Assembly (NCBI RefSeq): GCF_020164955.1
Contig: NZ_JAIUHG010000016.1
Coordinates: forward strand, 1 to 64,000
Origin: Mesorhizobium sp. CA8
Lineage (GTDB): Bacteria; Pseudomonadota; Alphaproteobacteria; Rhizobiales; Rhizobiaceae
DNA length: 64,000 bases
Direction: 5' to 3'
Shown here: positions 27,551-37,591 of the stretch, one piece after another
Numbering within the stretch: position 1 is the first letter of the stretch
Layout of the letters: each line of letters begins with the position of its first letter
Made by a program: the position numbers and the translations under genes
The notes under the pieces: model-generated
What the model was told of the DNA's origin: nothing
Databases searched by the model: none
What the model saw: the letters and a program-made list of their open reading frames with translations, nothing else

Positions 27551-27676
27551 GGCAATCCGAAGCGTGGGAGGAAATGACCTGGCTGGCTCAAGCGGCGCGG
27601 CATACACCAATGGGCCGGCCTTCGCAAACCGCCGTGGGTCAAACGGCGAGCCTTCACCGAATGTTTACGCTGATCG

Positions 27677-27684
27677 GTAACCAT
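27677..27684 (+). promoter_or_regulatory. Possible CtrA half-site upstream of ccrM
   Basis: GTAACCAT, one mismatch from TTAACCAT, lies 42 bp before the ccrM ATG. CtrA activates ccrM in several Alphaproteobacteria. A single short match by eye is weak evidence. Confidence 0.35.
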
Positions 27685-27704
27685 AACGGAGAGTAAAACC
27701 GTAA

Positions 27705-28859
<1,155 letters not shown>

Positions 28860-28870
28860 TCCACCTGAAC

Positions 28871-28909
28871 CTGAATCAAAACATCAACGGATCGCCGCAA
28901 GCGATTCAG
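28871..28909 (+). terminator. Inverted repeat between ccrM and a convergent HAD gene
   Basis: CTGAATC (28871-28877) and GATTCAG (28903-28909) are perfect inverted arms; each contains a GANTC site, the target of CcrM itself. Position between convergent genes suits a terminator, but the loop is long (25 bases) and there is no T run. Confidence 0.35.
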
Positions 28910-28910
28910 A

Positions 28911-29522
28911 TCAGGCTGTAATCCCGAGCCGTTCAAGGTCTGCTTTAAGCGCCGCGACGTCGGTGAACAGCACGGCCTGCCAGCCCGCCGCCTTGGCGCC
29001 GTCGACATTTTTCTGGCTGTCGTCGATGAACAGCGAAGCTGCGGGATCGAGCCCGAACGAAGCGACGTGATGGTCGTAGATGGCGCGGTCCGGCTTGATC
29101 AGGCCAATATCGCCGGAGACCGTGATGCCGCGCGGCTTTTCAAGGAACGGAAAACGGGCGCGAGCCTCGCGGAATGTGTCCGACGCCCAGTTGGTGAGCA
29201 GCGTCACGTCGCGGCCGTCATCGATCAGGCCCTCGAGCAGCGCGACACTGTCGTCATAGGCATGCGGCACCATATCATGCCAGTGGCGGCGGAAGTTGCG
29301 GATGTTCTCGGCATGGGCGGGATGCTCGGCGATCAGCAACGACTCGGCTTCTTCCCAGGTCCGGCCACGGTCCTGCTCGACGTTCCAGGCGCTGGTGCAG
29401 ACATTGTCGAAGAACCACTTCCGCTCCCCGGCGTCCGGGATAAGCCGGCTGAACGGGATGTCCGGATCGTAGTGGACCAGCACCTTGCCGATGTCGAAGA
29501 CGATGTGGCGTATCTCGGTCAT
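28911..29522 (-). CDS. HAD-superfamily hydrolase, subfamily IA
   Basis: 203 residues. Motif I FDIGKVLVHYD, motif II LLTNWASDTF, motif III GLIKPDRAIYDHHV and motif IV LFIDDSQKNVDGAKAAGW. Note that motif I reads DxGxV with Gly replacing the second Asp of DxDx, a variant found in the haloacid dehalogenase and epoxide-hydrolase-like branch (HAD-IA variant 3), where phosphatase activity is not certain. It lies ten bases after mutY on the same strand and is probably cotranscribed. Confidence 0.85.
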   Translation of the reverse strand: MTEIRHIVFDIGKVLVHYDPDIPFSRLIPDAGERKWFFDNVCTSAWNVEQDRGRTWEEAESLLIAEHPAHAENIRNFRRHWHDMVPHAYDDSVALLEGLIDDGRDVTLLTNWASDTFREARARFPFLEKPRGITVSGDIGLIKPDRAIYDHHVASFGLDPAASLFIDDSQKNVDGAKAAGWQAVLFTDVAALKADLERLGITA

Positions 29523-29532
29523 TGCAGGCCTT

Positions 29533-30654
29533 TCAGCGGGTAGGTTGTTTCTTAGTCGCGCCCGGTATCGCCGCCTCGATCACCTTTTTCATGACGGTAG
29601 GCAGCGCTTCCCCGGAAATTTCATGGGCCACCGACCAGAAGTGCCCCGCCGGCGCATCGCGCTTGATGTGGGCATGGAAGATTTCGAGTTCGAGAGAGAA
29701 ATGGGTGAAGACATGGCCGATCTGCCCGGCGCGCCGCCAATCGGCGGCAAAAGGCGCAGCCTCGGCCGTCGTGGCGCCATCGATCCGCGCCGTCCAGCCG
29801 GTGGTCGGCACCTCCGTCATGCCGCCGAGCAATCCCTTCTCCGGCCGTTTGCGCAGAAGGATGGCGCCGTCGGCGCGCTCGGCGACGAAGGCAGCACCCT
29901 TGCGCAGCGGCTTGTCGTCCTTCGGCAGGCGGACCGGGAAGCGTTCCGGATCGCCGGTGAGGATGGCGCTGCAATCCTCGCGCACTGGGCAGAGCATGCA
30001 GCGCGGCCGCTTCGGCGTGCAGATTGTCGCGCCGAGATCCATCATCGCCTGGGCGAAATCGCCGGGCCGCGTCCGCGGCACCAGCTTTTCGACCAGCGCG
30101 CGGATTTGAGGCTTCGCTTCGCTGAGCGGCGTTTCGATTGAATAGAGCCGGGTCATCACCCGCTCGACATTGCCGTCGACGACCGCCGCCGGCTGGTCGA
30201 AGGCGATCGCCGCGATCGCCGCCGCGGTGTAGGCACCGATGCCGGGCAGTTCGCGCAAGCCCGCCTCGGTGTCGGGAAAGCGGCCGCCCCGCAGCGCCAC
30301 GAGGTCGGCGCAGGCTTTCAGGTTGCGCGCCCTGGAATAATAGCCAAGCCCGGCCCAGGCCTTCATCACGTCCTCGGCTGCCGCCGCCGCCAGCGCCTCG
30401 ACCGTCGGCCATTTCTCGACGAAGTTGCGGAAATAGGCTTTCACCGCCTCGACCGTGGTCTGCTGCAGCATTACCTCGGACATCCAGACGCGATAGGGAT
30501 CGGCCCGCACGCCGCGCGCAAACGCGCCCGGGGCGACGCGCCAGGGCAAGTCGCGATGGTGGGCGTCATACCAGGCAAGCAGGCGGGACGCGATGTCCGT
30601 ATCGCCGGACGCGGCCTGCTGTGATGCCTTGCGGGTCTGGTTCAGTGGTGCCAT
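29533..30654 (-). CDS. mutY: A/G-specific adenine glycosylase MutY
   Basis: Removes adenine mispaired with 8-oxoguanine, preventing GC-to-TA changes; 373 residues. The helix-hairpin-helix part (LRELPGIGAYTAAAIAAIAF) is followed by the catalytic Asp in VVDGNVERVMTRL; the catalytic Glu is in SEVMLQQTTVEAV. Four cluster Cys lie in CTPKRPRCMLCPVREDC, spaced 6-2-5. The C-terminal NUDIX-like domain (about 240-373) recognises 8-oxoguanine. Divergent from the DUF721 gene across only 32 bp. Confidence 0.96.
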   Translation of the reverse strand: MAPLNQTRKASQQAASGDTDIASRLLAWYDAHHRDLPWRVAPGAFARGVRADPYRVWMSEVMLQQTTVEAVKAYFRNFVEKWPTVEALAAAAAEDVMKAWAGLGYYSRARNLKACADLVALRGGRFPDTEAGLRELPGIGAYTAAAIAAIAFDQPAAVVDGNVERVMTRLYSIETPLSEAKPQIRALVEKLVPRTRPGDFAQAMMDLGATICTPKRPRCMLCPVREDCSAILTGDPERFPVRLPKDDKPLRKGAAFVAERADGAILLRKRPEKGLLGGMTEVPTTGWTARIDGATTAEAAPFAADWRRAGQIGHVFTHFSLELEIFHAHIKRDAPAGHFWSVAHEISGEALPTVMKKVIEAAIPGATKKQPTR

Positions 30655-30686
30655 TGATCGGATTAGTTGGGGATTGGAGAACGCAC

Positions 30687-31196
30687 ATGGCAGGGAAAAG
30701 GCCCTTCGGCAATCCCGTTCCGGTGAGCGATCTCGCGACCGAGATCCTCGATCCGGTGCTGAAGAAGCGCGCCGGCATCTCGATCGGGCTGGTGCAGTCC
30801 TGGGAAGAGATCGCCGGGCCTCGGCTCGCCAGCCATTCGCGGCCGGAGAAGATACACTGGCCGCGCCGCCTGCATGAAGACGACCCGTTCGAGCCGGCGA
30901 CGCTGATCATCGCCTGCGAAGGCATGGCCGCGCTGCACCTGCAGCACGAGGCCGGCGAGGTCATCAACCGCGTCAACGCCTTTCTGGGCTTCAACGCGGT
31001 CGGCCGCATCAAAATCCTGCAAAAACCGGTGCTTTCGCAAAAGGCACGGCCGAAGCCGGCGCCGCGGCCTTTGAGCGAGGCCGAGAAATCGAAGCTTTCG
31101 CATCTGGTCGGCAAGATCGAGGATGACGGCTTGCGCGCTTCGCTGGAGCGACTCGGCGCCACAATTATGGGTGAAAGGAAGCCCAAAGGGTCGTAA
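30687..31196 (+). CDS. DUF721 (DciA-like) protein
   Basis: 169 residues. The N-terminal half fits DUF721: GISIGLVQSWEEIAGPRLASHSRPEKI and LIIACEGMAALHLQHEAGEVINRVNAFLG. The C-terminus is a Lys/Pro linker and a helical tail. DUF721 includes DciA, the proposed ancestral loader of the replicative helicase DnaB, which would make this a replication protein; for the alphaproteobacterial branch that role is inferred. Its promoter must sit in or across mutY because the gap is 32 bp. Confidence 0.82.
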   Translation: MAGKRPFGNPVPVSDLATEILDPVLKKRAGISIGLVQSWEEIAGPRLASHSRPEKIHWPRRLHEDDPFEPATLIIACEGMAALHLQHEAGEVINRVNAFLGFNAVGRIKILQKPVLSQKARPKPAPRPLSEAEKSKLSHLVGKIEDDGLRASLERLGATIMGERKPKGS

Positions 31197-31197
31197 G

Positions 31198-31241
31198 AAG
31201 CGTCATGAATGCGTCGCCAATCTCGCGCATTCGTGATGCTT
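31198..31241. terminator. 16-bp stem-loop after the DUF721 gene
   Basis: AAGCGTCATGAATGCG (31198-31213) and CGCATTCGTGATGCTT (31226-31241) are complementary except for two positions, both G-U in RNA. The 12-base loop gives a stable hairpin right after the stop. No T run follows. Confidence 0.5.
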
Positions 31242-31350
31242 ATGATCGAGTTTCGCGATTGGATTGGGGATCGCAATGCCTTAATTCGCGCCAACTCTCG
31301 CCTTTTCTAGCCCTTGCATTGCAAAATCCAACCGATATCAGGTGATTCGC

Positions 31351-32097
31351 ATGAACCGTGCCCCGTTTGGCAAAAGTCTGTCACGCAGAAACCTTCTGAC
31401 CACGCTGGCCGCTGTTCCTGCGGTGGCGCTGCTTGCCGCATGCAGCGACTCGGGCGAGGAGGCGAAGGCGGCCGATGTGAAGCCTGCCAACCCGTCTACG
31501 CCTGCCAAGCCGGCCGCCACGCCGGCGGCGGCCCAGGCGCCCGAGGCGCAAGGCACCGTCGACATGGCGGAATTGCTCAAGCCCGGCGCGCTGCCCGACA
31601 AGCAGCTCGGCAAGGACGACGCCAAGGTCACCATCGTCGAATACGCATCGATGACCTGCCCGCATTGCGCGCATTTCAACGACACCACCTTCCCGCAGTT
31701 GAAGTCGAAATACATCGACACCGGCAAGGTCCGTTACATCCTGCGCGAATTCCCCTTCGACCCGAGCGCCGAGGCCGGCTTCATGCTGGCGCGCTGCTCC
31801 AAGGACAACTACTTCGCCATGGTCGACGTGCTGTTCAAGCAGCAACCGAGCTGGGTCGGCGTCAGCAACACCAAGGAAGCACTGCTGCAGATCTCCAAGC
31901 TGGCCGGTTTTACACAGGAGTCCTTCGAGGCCTGCTTGACGGACCAGAAACTTCTGGACGATGTGAGAGCAGTCCAGAAACGCGGAGCGGACGAGTTCAA
32001 GGTCGACTCGACGCCGACCTTCTTCATCAACGGAAAGACCTACAAAGGGGCGATGTCGATTGAGGAAATGTCGGCCATCATCGACCCTCTGCTCTGA
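31351..32097 (+). CDS. DsbA-family thioredoxin-fold lipoprotein
   Basis: 248 residues. The N-terminus SLSRRNLLTTLAAVPAVALLAAC combines a twin-arginine-like motif with a lipobox (Cys31). An Ala/Pro-rich linker (about 40-80) leads to a thioredoxin fold with CPHC at 103-106 (EYASMTCPHCAHF) and the cis-Pro in VDSTPTFFINGK. CPHC is the classic DsbA active site, so it likely oxidises thiols in envelope proteins, as in the BdbD/DsbA-like group of rhizobia. ATG at 31351 is used. Followed by a hairpin and smc. Confidence 0.92.
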   Translation: MNRAPFGKSLSRRNLLTTLAAVPAVALLAACSDSGEEAKAADVKPANPSTPAKPAATPAAAQAPEAQGTVDMAELLKPGALPDKQLGKDDAKVTIVEYASMTCPHCAHFNDTTFPQLKSKYIDTGKVRYILREFPFDPSAEAGFMLARCSKDNYFAMVDVLFKQQPSWVGVSNTKEALLQISKLAGFTQESFEACLTDQKLLDDVRAVQKRGADEFKVDSTPTFFINGKTYKGAMSIEEMSAIIDPLL

Positions 32098-32106
32098 CAT
32101 CCAGGC

Positions 32107-32134
32107 CGCGCCGAAGCGGTCCGGCTTCGGCGCG
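32107..32134 (+). terminator. GC-rich hairpin between dsbA-like gene and smc
   Basis: An 11-bp perfect stem (CGCGCCGAAGC at 32107-32117 and GCTTCGGCGCG at 32124-32134) with a six-base loop. It ends 26 bp before the smc ATG. Without a T run it may be an attenuator rather than a full terminator. Confidence 0.5.
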
Positions 32135-32160
32135 CACGCCTGTAGTATTGGGCGGCGCGA

Positions 32161-35100
32161 ATGAAGTTTTCGCGCCTTCGCCTCCTCGGTTTCAAGTCCT
32201 TCGTCGAGCCCGGCGAGTTCGTCATCGAACGCGGGTTGACCGGCATTGTCGGGCCGAATGGCTGCGGCAAGTCGAATCTCGTCGAAGCGCTGCGCTGGGT
32301 GATGGGCGAAAGCTCCTACAAGAACATGCGCGCGTCCGGCATGGACGACGTGATCTTCTCCGGCTCCGGCGCGCGGCCGGCGCGCAACACCGCCGAAGTC
32401 ACGCTTTTCCTCGACAATACGGACCGCACCGCGCCAGCCGCCTTCAACGATGCCGATGAATTGCAAGTGTCGCGCCGCATCGAGCGCGAAGCGGGCTCGC
32501 TCTACCGCATCAACGGCAAGGAAGCCCGCGCCAAGGACGTGCAGCTTCTGTTCGCCGACCAGTCGACCGGCGCGCGCTCGCCTTCCATGGTCGGCCAGGG
32601 CCGCATCGGCGAGCTCATCCAGGCGAAACCCCAAGCCCGCCGCGCGCTGCTTGAAGAAGCCGCCGGCATCTCCGGCCTGCACACGCGCCGCCATGAGGCG
32701 GAACTGAGGCTGAAAGGCGCCGAACAGAACCTCGAGCGGCTGGACGACGTCGTCGGCGAGTTGGAAGGCCAGATCGACAGCCTGAAGCGCCAGGCGCGCC
32801 AGGCTTCGCGCTTCAAGAACCTGTCGGCCGACATCCGCAAGGCGGAAGCGACGCTTCTGCATCTGCGCTGGACCTTGGCCAAGACCCAGGAAGGCGAGGC
32901 GCGCTCGGCGCTCGCCGTCGCCACAACGCTGGTCGGCGACCGCGCCGCGGCCCAGATGGCGGCAGCCAGGGAGCAGGGCATCGCCGCCCACCGGCTGCCG
33001 GACCTGCGCGACGCCGAAGCAGCCGCGGCCGCCGCCTTCCAGCGCCTGTCTATCGCCAAGACGCAGATCGAGGAAGAGGCCGGCCGCATCCGCTCGCGCC
33101 AGGCCGAGCTCGAACGCCGGCTGCAGCAGCTCGACGCCGACATCGCCCGTGAGGAGCGGATGGTGCGCGACAATGCCGATATCCTCGAGCGCCTGCGCTC
33201 CGAGGAGGCTGAGCTCAACTCGGACAATGCGGGCGCCGCCGAGCGCGAGGCGACCACGCGTGTCGCCTTCGAGCAGGCCGGCGCGACGCTGTCGCAGAGC
33301 GAGGCAAAACTTGCCGCGCTGACCGCCGAACGCGCCGAGGCCGCCGCCTCGCGCCACCAGATCGAGCGCAGTTTGCGCGAGACCGCCGAGCGCCGCGACC
33401 GCTTCGCCCGTCAGCTGGCCGAGGTCGACCGCGAGCTTTCCGATATCGCCGCACGCATTTCCGGCTTGCCCGATCCGGCCGAAAAGCGGCTTCTGGTCGA
33501 GGATGCGCTTGCCCGGCTGGAAGAGAGCGAGGCCGGCGCCATCGCCGCCGAGCAGGCCGTCGCCGAGGCGCGCGCAGCCGAAAACGCCGCCCGCCCGCCG
33601 CTGCAGGACGCCAGGGCGGAACTGGCGCGCATCGAGACCGAGGCGCGCACGCTGGCGAAGATCCTCAACGCCACCAGCGGCGGCGATCTTTTCCCTTCTG
33701 TGCTTGAGCAGATCAGCGTCGAGCGCGGCTATGAGACGGCGCTGGGTGCGGCGTTGGGCGAGGACCTTGATGTCCCGCTCGACCGCAGCGCACCGGTGCA
33801 TTGGGGCGAAAGCGCGATCCAGCCGGGCGACGCGTCACTGCCCGAAGGCGTGAAAAGCCTTGCCAGCGTCGTGCGCGCACCGGCGCAACTCGCCCGCCGT
33901 TTGGCGCAGATCGGCATCGTCGATACCTCGGACGGGCGCCGCCTCCAGGCGCAGCTTTCGCCCGGCCAGCGGCTGGTCAGCCGCGACGGCGCGCTCTGGC
34001 GCTGGGACGGCTTGACCGCGAGCGCCGATGCCCCGACCGCCGCCGCGCTGCGGCTGGCGCAGAAGAACCGTCTGGCCGAGCTCGATGCCGAAGCCGTGCA
34101 GGCGACGCGCGTCGTGCGCGAGGCCGAGGAAGCGCTGGCGCGCGCCGAGCAGACGATGCGCCAGGCAAGCGAGGCCGAACGCAATGCGCGCCAGGCCGGC
34201 CGCGACGCCCAACATGCGCTGGATGCCGCCCGCAACGTCCTGGCCGAGGCCGAGAAGGCCGGCGGCGAGCTGGTGAGCCGGCGCGCTGCCCTGGACGAAG
34301 CCCGTGCCCGCATCGTCGACAGCCACGAGGAGACGCAGGCCGCCTTCGTCGAGGCCGAGGAGATGCTGAAGGACGCGCCTGATCTGGGCGATCTCCAGCT
34401 GCAGCTCGAACAGGCTTCCGCCAACGTCTCGCGCGACCGCGCCACGCTTGCCGATGCGCGTGCCGTGCATGAAGGGCTGCGGCGCGAGGCCGAGGCGCGC
34501 ATGCGCCGGCTGGATGCCATCGGCGCCGAGCGCAAGAACTGGCTGGAGCGCGCCGAAAATGCTTCGACGCAGATCGCCGCGCTTGGCGAGCGCAAGGCGG
34601 AGGCCGAAGCCGAGCGCGAGCGGTTGGCCGATGCGCCCGACGAGATCGACGCCAAGCGTCGCGCGCTCCTGACGCAGCTTTCCGAGGCGGAGGCGCTGCG
34701 CCAGGCGGCGAGCGACCGCTTGCAGGAGGCGGAAAACAAGCAGGCCGAGCTCGACAAGGCGGCGACCGCCGCCATCCAGTCGCTCGCCGAGGCGCGCGAG
34801 ACCCGCGTCCGCGCCGAGGAGCGGCTCACCGCCGCCGACGAGCGGCGCGCCGAGATCGAGGCGCGCATCCAGGAAGCGCTGAACACGCCGCCGCATCTGG
34901 TCATCAAGCACACCGGCCTCGAAGCCGACGATCCGATGCCCGACATGGCCGAGATCGAACGCCAGCTTGACCGGCTGAAGATTGAGCGCGAGCGGCTCGG
35001 CGCCGTCAACCTGCGCGCCGAGGAAGAGCAGAAGGAGCTGTCCGACAGGCTCGAGACCATCGTCTCCGAGCGCGAAGACATCATCGAGGCGATCCGCAAG

Positions 35101-35622
35101 TTGAGGCAGGCGATCCAGAGTCTCAACCGCGAAGGGCGCGAACGGCTGCTGTCGGCCTTCGAGATCGTCAACGGCCATTTCCAGCGGCTGTTCTCGCACC
35201 TGTTCGGCGGCGGCACGGCCGAATTGCAGCTGATCGAGTCGGAAGATCCCCTGGAAGCGGGGCTGGAAATCCTCGCCCGCCCGCCCGGCAAGAAGCCACA
35301 GACCATGACGCTGCTTTCCGGCGGCGAGCAGGCGCTGACGGCGATGTCGCTGATCTTCGCCGTGTTCCTCACCAACCCCGCGCCGATTTGCGTGCTCGAC
35401 GAGGTCGACGCGCCGCTCGACGATCACAATGTCGAGCGCTTCTGCAATTTGATGGACGAGATGTCGAAGACCACCGAGACGCGCTTCGTCATCATCACCC
35501 ACAACCCCATCACCATGGCGCGCATGGACCGGCTGTTCGGCGTTACCATGGCCGAGCAGGGCGTCAGCCAGCTGGTCTCGGTCGATCTGCAGGCTGCCGA
35601 AGCGATGCGCGAGGCGAGCTGA
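32161..35622 (+). CDS. smc: Chromosome segregation protein SMC
   Basis: 1153 residues. Walker A GPNGCGKSN at 31-39 in the N-terminal ATPase lobe, long coiled coils at about 170-500 and 650-980 rich in Ala, Glu and Arg, a hinge near 505-640, then the ABC signature TLLSGGEQALTAMSL near 1050 and Walker B ICVLDEVDAPLDDHNVERF near 1078 in the C-lobe. With ScpA and ScpB it forms the condensin that organises and separates chromosomes. scpA/scpB are not nearby. The ATG at 32161 starts the canonical MKFSRLRLLGFKSFV. Confidence 0.97.
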   Translation: MKFSRLRLLGFKSFVEPGEFVIERGLTGIVGPNGCGKSNLVEALRWVMGESSYKNMRASGMDDVIFSGSGARPARNTAEVTLFLDNTDRTAPAAFNDADELQVSRRIEREAGSLYRINGKEARAKDVQLLFADQSTGARSPSMVGQGRIGELIQAKPQARRALLEEAAGISGLHTRRHEAELRLKGAEQNLERLDDVVGELEGQIDSLKRQARQASRFKNLSADIRKAEATLLHLRWTLAKTQEGEARSALAVATTLVGDRAAAQMAAAREQGIAAHRLPDLRDAEAAAAAAFQRLSIAKTQIEEEAGRIRSRQAELERRLQQLDADIAREERMVRDNADILERLRSEEAELNSDNAGAAEREATTRVAFEQAGATLSQSEAKLAALTAERAEAAASRHQIERSLRETAERRDRFARQLAEVDRELSDIAARISGLPDPAEKRLLVEDALARLEESEAGAIAAEQAVAEARAAENAARPPLQDARAELARIETEARTLAKILNATSGGDLFPSVLEQISVERGYETALGAALGEDLDVPLDRSAPVHWGESAIQPGDASLPEGVKSLASVVRAPAQLARRLAQIGIVDTSDGRRLQAQLSPGQRLVSRDGALWRWDGLTASADAPTAAALRLAQKNRLAELDAEAVQATRVVREAEEALARAEQTMRQASEAERNARQAGRDAQHALDAARNVLAEAEKAGGELVSRRAALDEARARIVDSHEETQAAFVEAEEMLKDAPDLGDLQLQLEQASANVSRDRATLADARAVHEGLRREAEARMRRLDAIGAERKNWLERAENASTQIAALGERKAEAEAERERLADAPDEIDAKRRALLTQLSEAEALRQAASDRLQEAENKQAELDKAATAAIQSLAEARETRVRAEERLTAADERRAEIEARIQEALNTPPHLVIKHTGLEADDPMPDMAEIERQLDRLKIERERLGAVNLRAEEEQKELSDRLETIVSEREDIIEAIRKLRQAIQSLNREGRERLLSAFEIVNGHFQRLFSHLFGGGTAELQLIESEDPLEAGLEILARPPGKKPQTMTLLSGGEQALTAMSLIFAVFLTNPAPICVLDEVDAPLDDHNVERFCNLMDEMSKTTETRFVIITHNPITMARMDRLFGVTMAEQGVSQLVSVDLQAAEAMREAS

Positions 35623-35653
35623 GAGCTAGGCCGGTTCAGGCTGGCGAGCCGAT

Positions 35654-37366
35654 CTACTTCTCCGCAGCCGTGGCAGGCGCCGTGTAGCGCCGCCGCACGG
35701 CGTCGATCACCAGCTTGCGGCTCTCGTCGGCCGACAATGCCTTGTTCTTCTCCGCCTCAGCCGTTTCTCGGGCGAGGTCCTTGTCCCTGATCTGTTGGCG
35801 GAACCATTTGGAATAGTCGCCGGCGCGCAGATGGTACTCCCATGTCTTGTCGTCGATGCCTTCCGCCATCTGCGCGAAGATGATGAGATTGTGGGCCCTG
35901 AGGTTCATCGCCTTCCTCGGACCGGTGAAGTAGAAGCTGCCTGCCTCGTCGAGCTCGCCTTCGGCATATTTGCGGCTGTGGCGCTTCAGCGACTGGTCCG
36001 GCTCGATTGCCTTTACCGTGAACGGCTTCTTGCCGTCGTGCGGCCGCCAGAACAGTACCCGGTCGCCTTTGGGCAACGGAATGCTCTTTGGAGCCTGGAG
36101 CCCCGTTTCCTTGCAGAAGGTCTTGATCACGCCCTTCGCCTTGGGCCCAAGCGCAATCACCGCCGTCACCAGGCCGAGCGCATCGGTCGAGATTGCTTCC
36201 GGATGGACAGTAATCAGCACCGTGCCGGGCAGCTCGATCGAAAGCACGGATCGCGTATCCCCGCGTCGCTTGGGCATCAAATGATGCGCCTCGTCGATGA
36301 TCAGCCAGTGCGGCCTTGCCGTGCGATAGCGGACATTGCCGAGGCCGGGCAGCAATTCAGCGAAGAAATCGGGCCTCTCATCGACCTTCAACGCCAGGCC
36401 GTTGACCACGATATTGGTCTGCGGTTTCTCGATTAATTCCAGCAACTGTTCCTTGTTCGGTGCAGTCGAGCCGTTGCCGAGCGGCACCGCGCCTTTCAGT
36501 CCGTCATAGTCGCCCTCGGGGTCGAAAATGCAGAATTGCAAACCCTTTTCGACCAGCCGCTCGGTGAGCGCTGTGGCCAAGGTCGATTTGCCGATGCCCG
36601 AGCTGCCGGCGATCAGCACCGTCTCCATCGGCGACAAGTAAATGTCCTTGCCGCGTGAGGTCCCGAGCAGCACGCCGCGCAAGCGTTTTTTAGCCAGCAG
36701 ATGATCGTGCTTGACCAGCCTGCGGATCAGCTCCTCGACGCCCTTGCCGCGCGTTTCCTTGGTGACGAGGTCGGCGGTTTCCTTGACGGCGGGCAGCGCG
36801 TTGGCCACCGCGACGCTGCAGCCCGAAGCCCTGAGGAAGGCGTGGTCGTTTTCCGCGTCGCCAACGGCCACGACATTGTGCGGCGACAGCTTCAGGTCGT
36901 CGAGCGCTGCCGCCAACCCGGTCGCCTTGTTGATGCCGGAAGGCAGGATCATCACCGCGCCCTTGTTGAAGATGATCTCCAGCTCCAGCCCAAGCTGCTT
37001 GATGACGTCGAGCACGGTGGCTTGGTGCGGCTCCCAGGTGGCGACGATCGAGCGGCCGACGGACAGCGGCTTCACGCCGCGCTTCTTGAGCCTGTCGACA
37101 AGATCCGCGGAAGGCGAGGGGGCGATCGTGCGCTCTTCCTCGCTGGCCGGCGTGTAGACCAGCGCGCCGTTTTCGGCGACCACCTTGTCGAACAGGGAAA
37201 GTTCGGGAAACACCTCCTTGAGATCGGGCAGTTCCCGTCCGGTGACCAGGATCAGCTTGCGCCCGGATTTCTTCAGCTTCTCCAGCGCCGAGACCGTGCT
37301 GGCCGCGACCAGGCCGTCATGCGCCAGCGTGCCGTCATAGTCGGTGGCCAATGCCATGAAATACAT
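35654..37366 (-). CDS. HAD phosphatase fused to a P-loop ATPase
   Basis: 570 residues in two enzyme-like parts. Residues 1-215 are a Cof/HAD-IIB-type phosphatase: motif I DYDGTLA (9-15), ILVTGRE near 39-45 and motif IV GDAENDHAF (169-177). Residues 230-450 are a P-loop ATPase: Walker A AGSSGIGKST (253-262) and Walker B LIIDEAHH (355-362), with the helicase-like wording of HerA/DUF87-type ATPases. The C-terminal 120 residues are charged and helical. HAD-IIB enzymes usually act on phosphosugars. How an ATPase would serve such an enzyme is unknown. It converges with smc and stands alone. Confidence 0.85.
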   Translation of the reverse strand: MYFMALATDYDGTLAHDGLVAASTVSALEKLKKSGRKLILVTGRELPDLKEVFPELSLFDKVVAENGALVYTPASEEERTIAPSPSADLVDRLKKRGVKPLSVGRSIVATWEPHQATVLDVIKQLGLELEIIFNKGAVMILPSGINKATGLAAALDDLKLSPHNVVAVGDAENDHAFLRASGCSVAVANALPAVKETADLVTKETRGKGVEELIRRLVKHDHLLAKKRLRGVLLGTSRGKDIYLSPMETVLIAGSSGIGKSTLATALTERLVEKGLQFCIFDPEGDYDGLKGAVPLGNGSTAPNKEQLLELIEKPQTNIVVNGLALKVDERPDFFAELLPGLGNVRYRTARPHWLIIDEAHHLMPKRRGDTRSVLSIELPGTVLITVHPEAISTDALGLVTAVIALGPKAKGVIKTFCKETGLQAPKSIPLPKGDRVLFWRPHDGKKPFTVKAIEPDQSLKRHSRKYAEGELDEAGSFYFTGPRKAMNLRAHNLIIFAQMAEGIDDKTWEYHLRAGDYSKWFRQQIRDKDLARETAEAEKNKALSADESRKLVIDAVRRRYTAPATAAEK

Positions 37367-37591
37367 CGGTTGAACGTCTCCGAAGGCTGTTTGCCCACCC
37401 GCCAGGAGAACCCGGCCGCGTGGACCACAACGCCTGGCGGCACAAAAGGTTTAGGTCGAGCACTGGATTTGTCAGGCCGGTGCCAGGCCGTCATCGCAGC
37501 GGGGGACTCGCCCATGCAAACGAAACGGTCGCACGCCCCGGAGCCCGATCTGCCACTTGCCGCGCCACAACGTCTTCGCTACTGCCATTCC

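Noticed and set aside
31381-35502. Long minus-strand frames (806, 548 and 555 residues) opposite smc
   Set aside because: All are mirror images of the Ala/Glu/Arg coiled-coil codons of smc.
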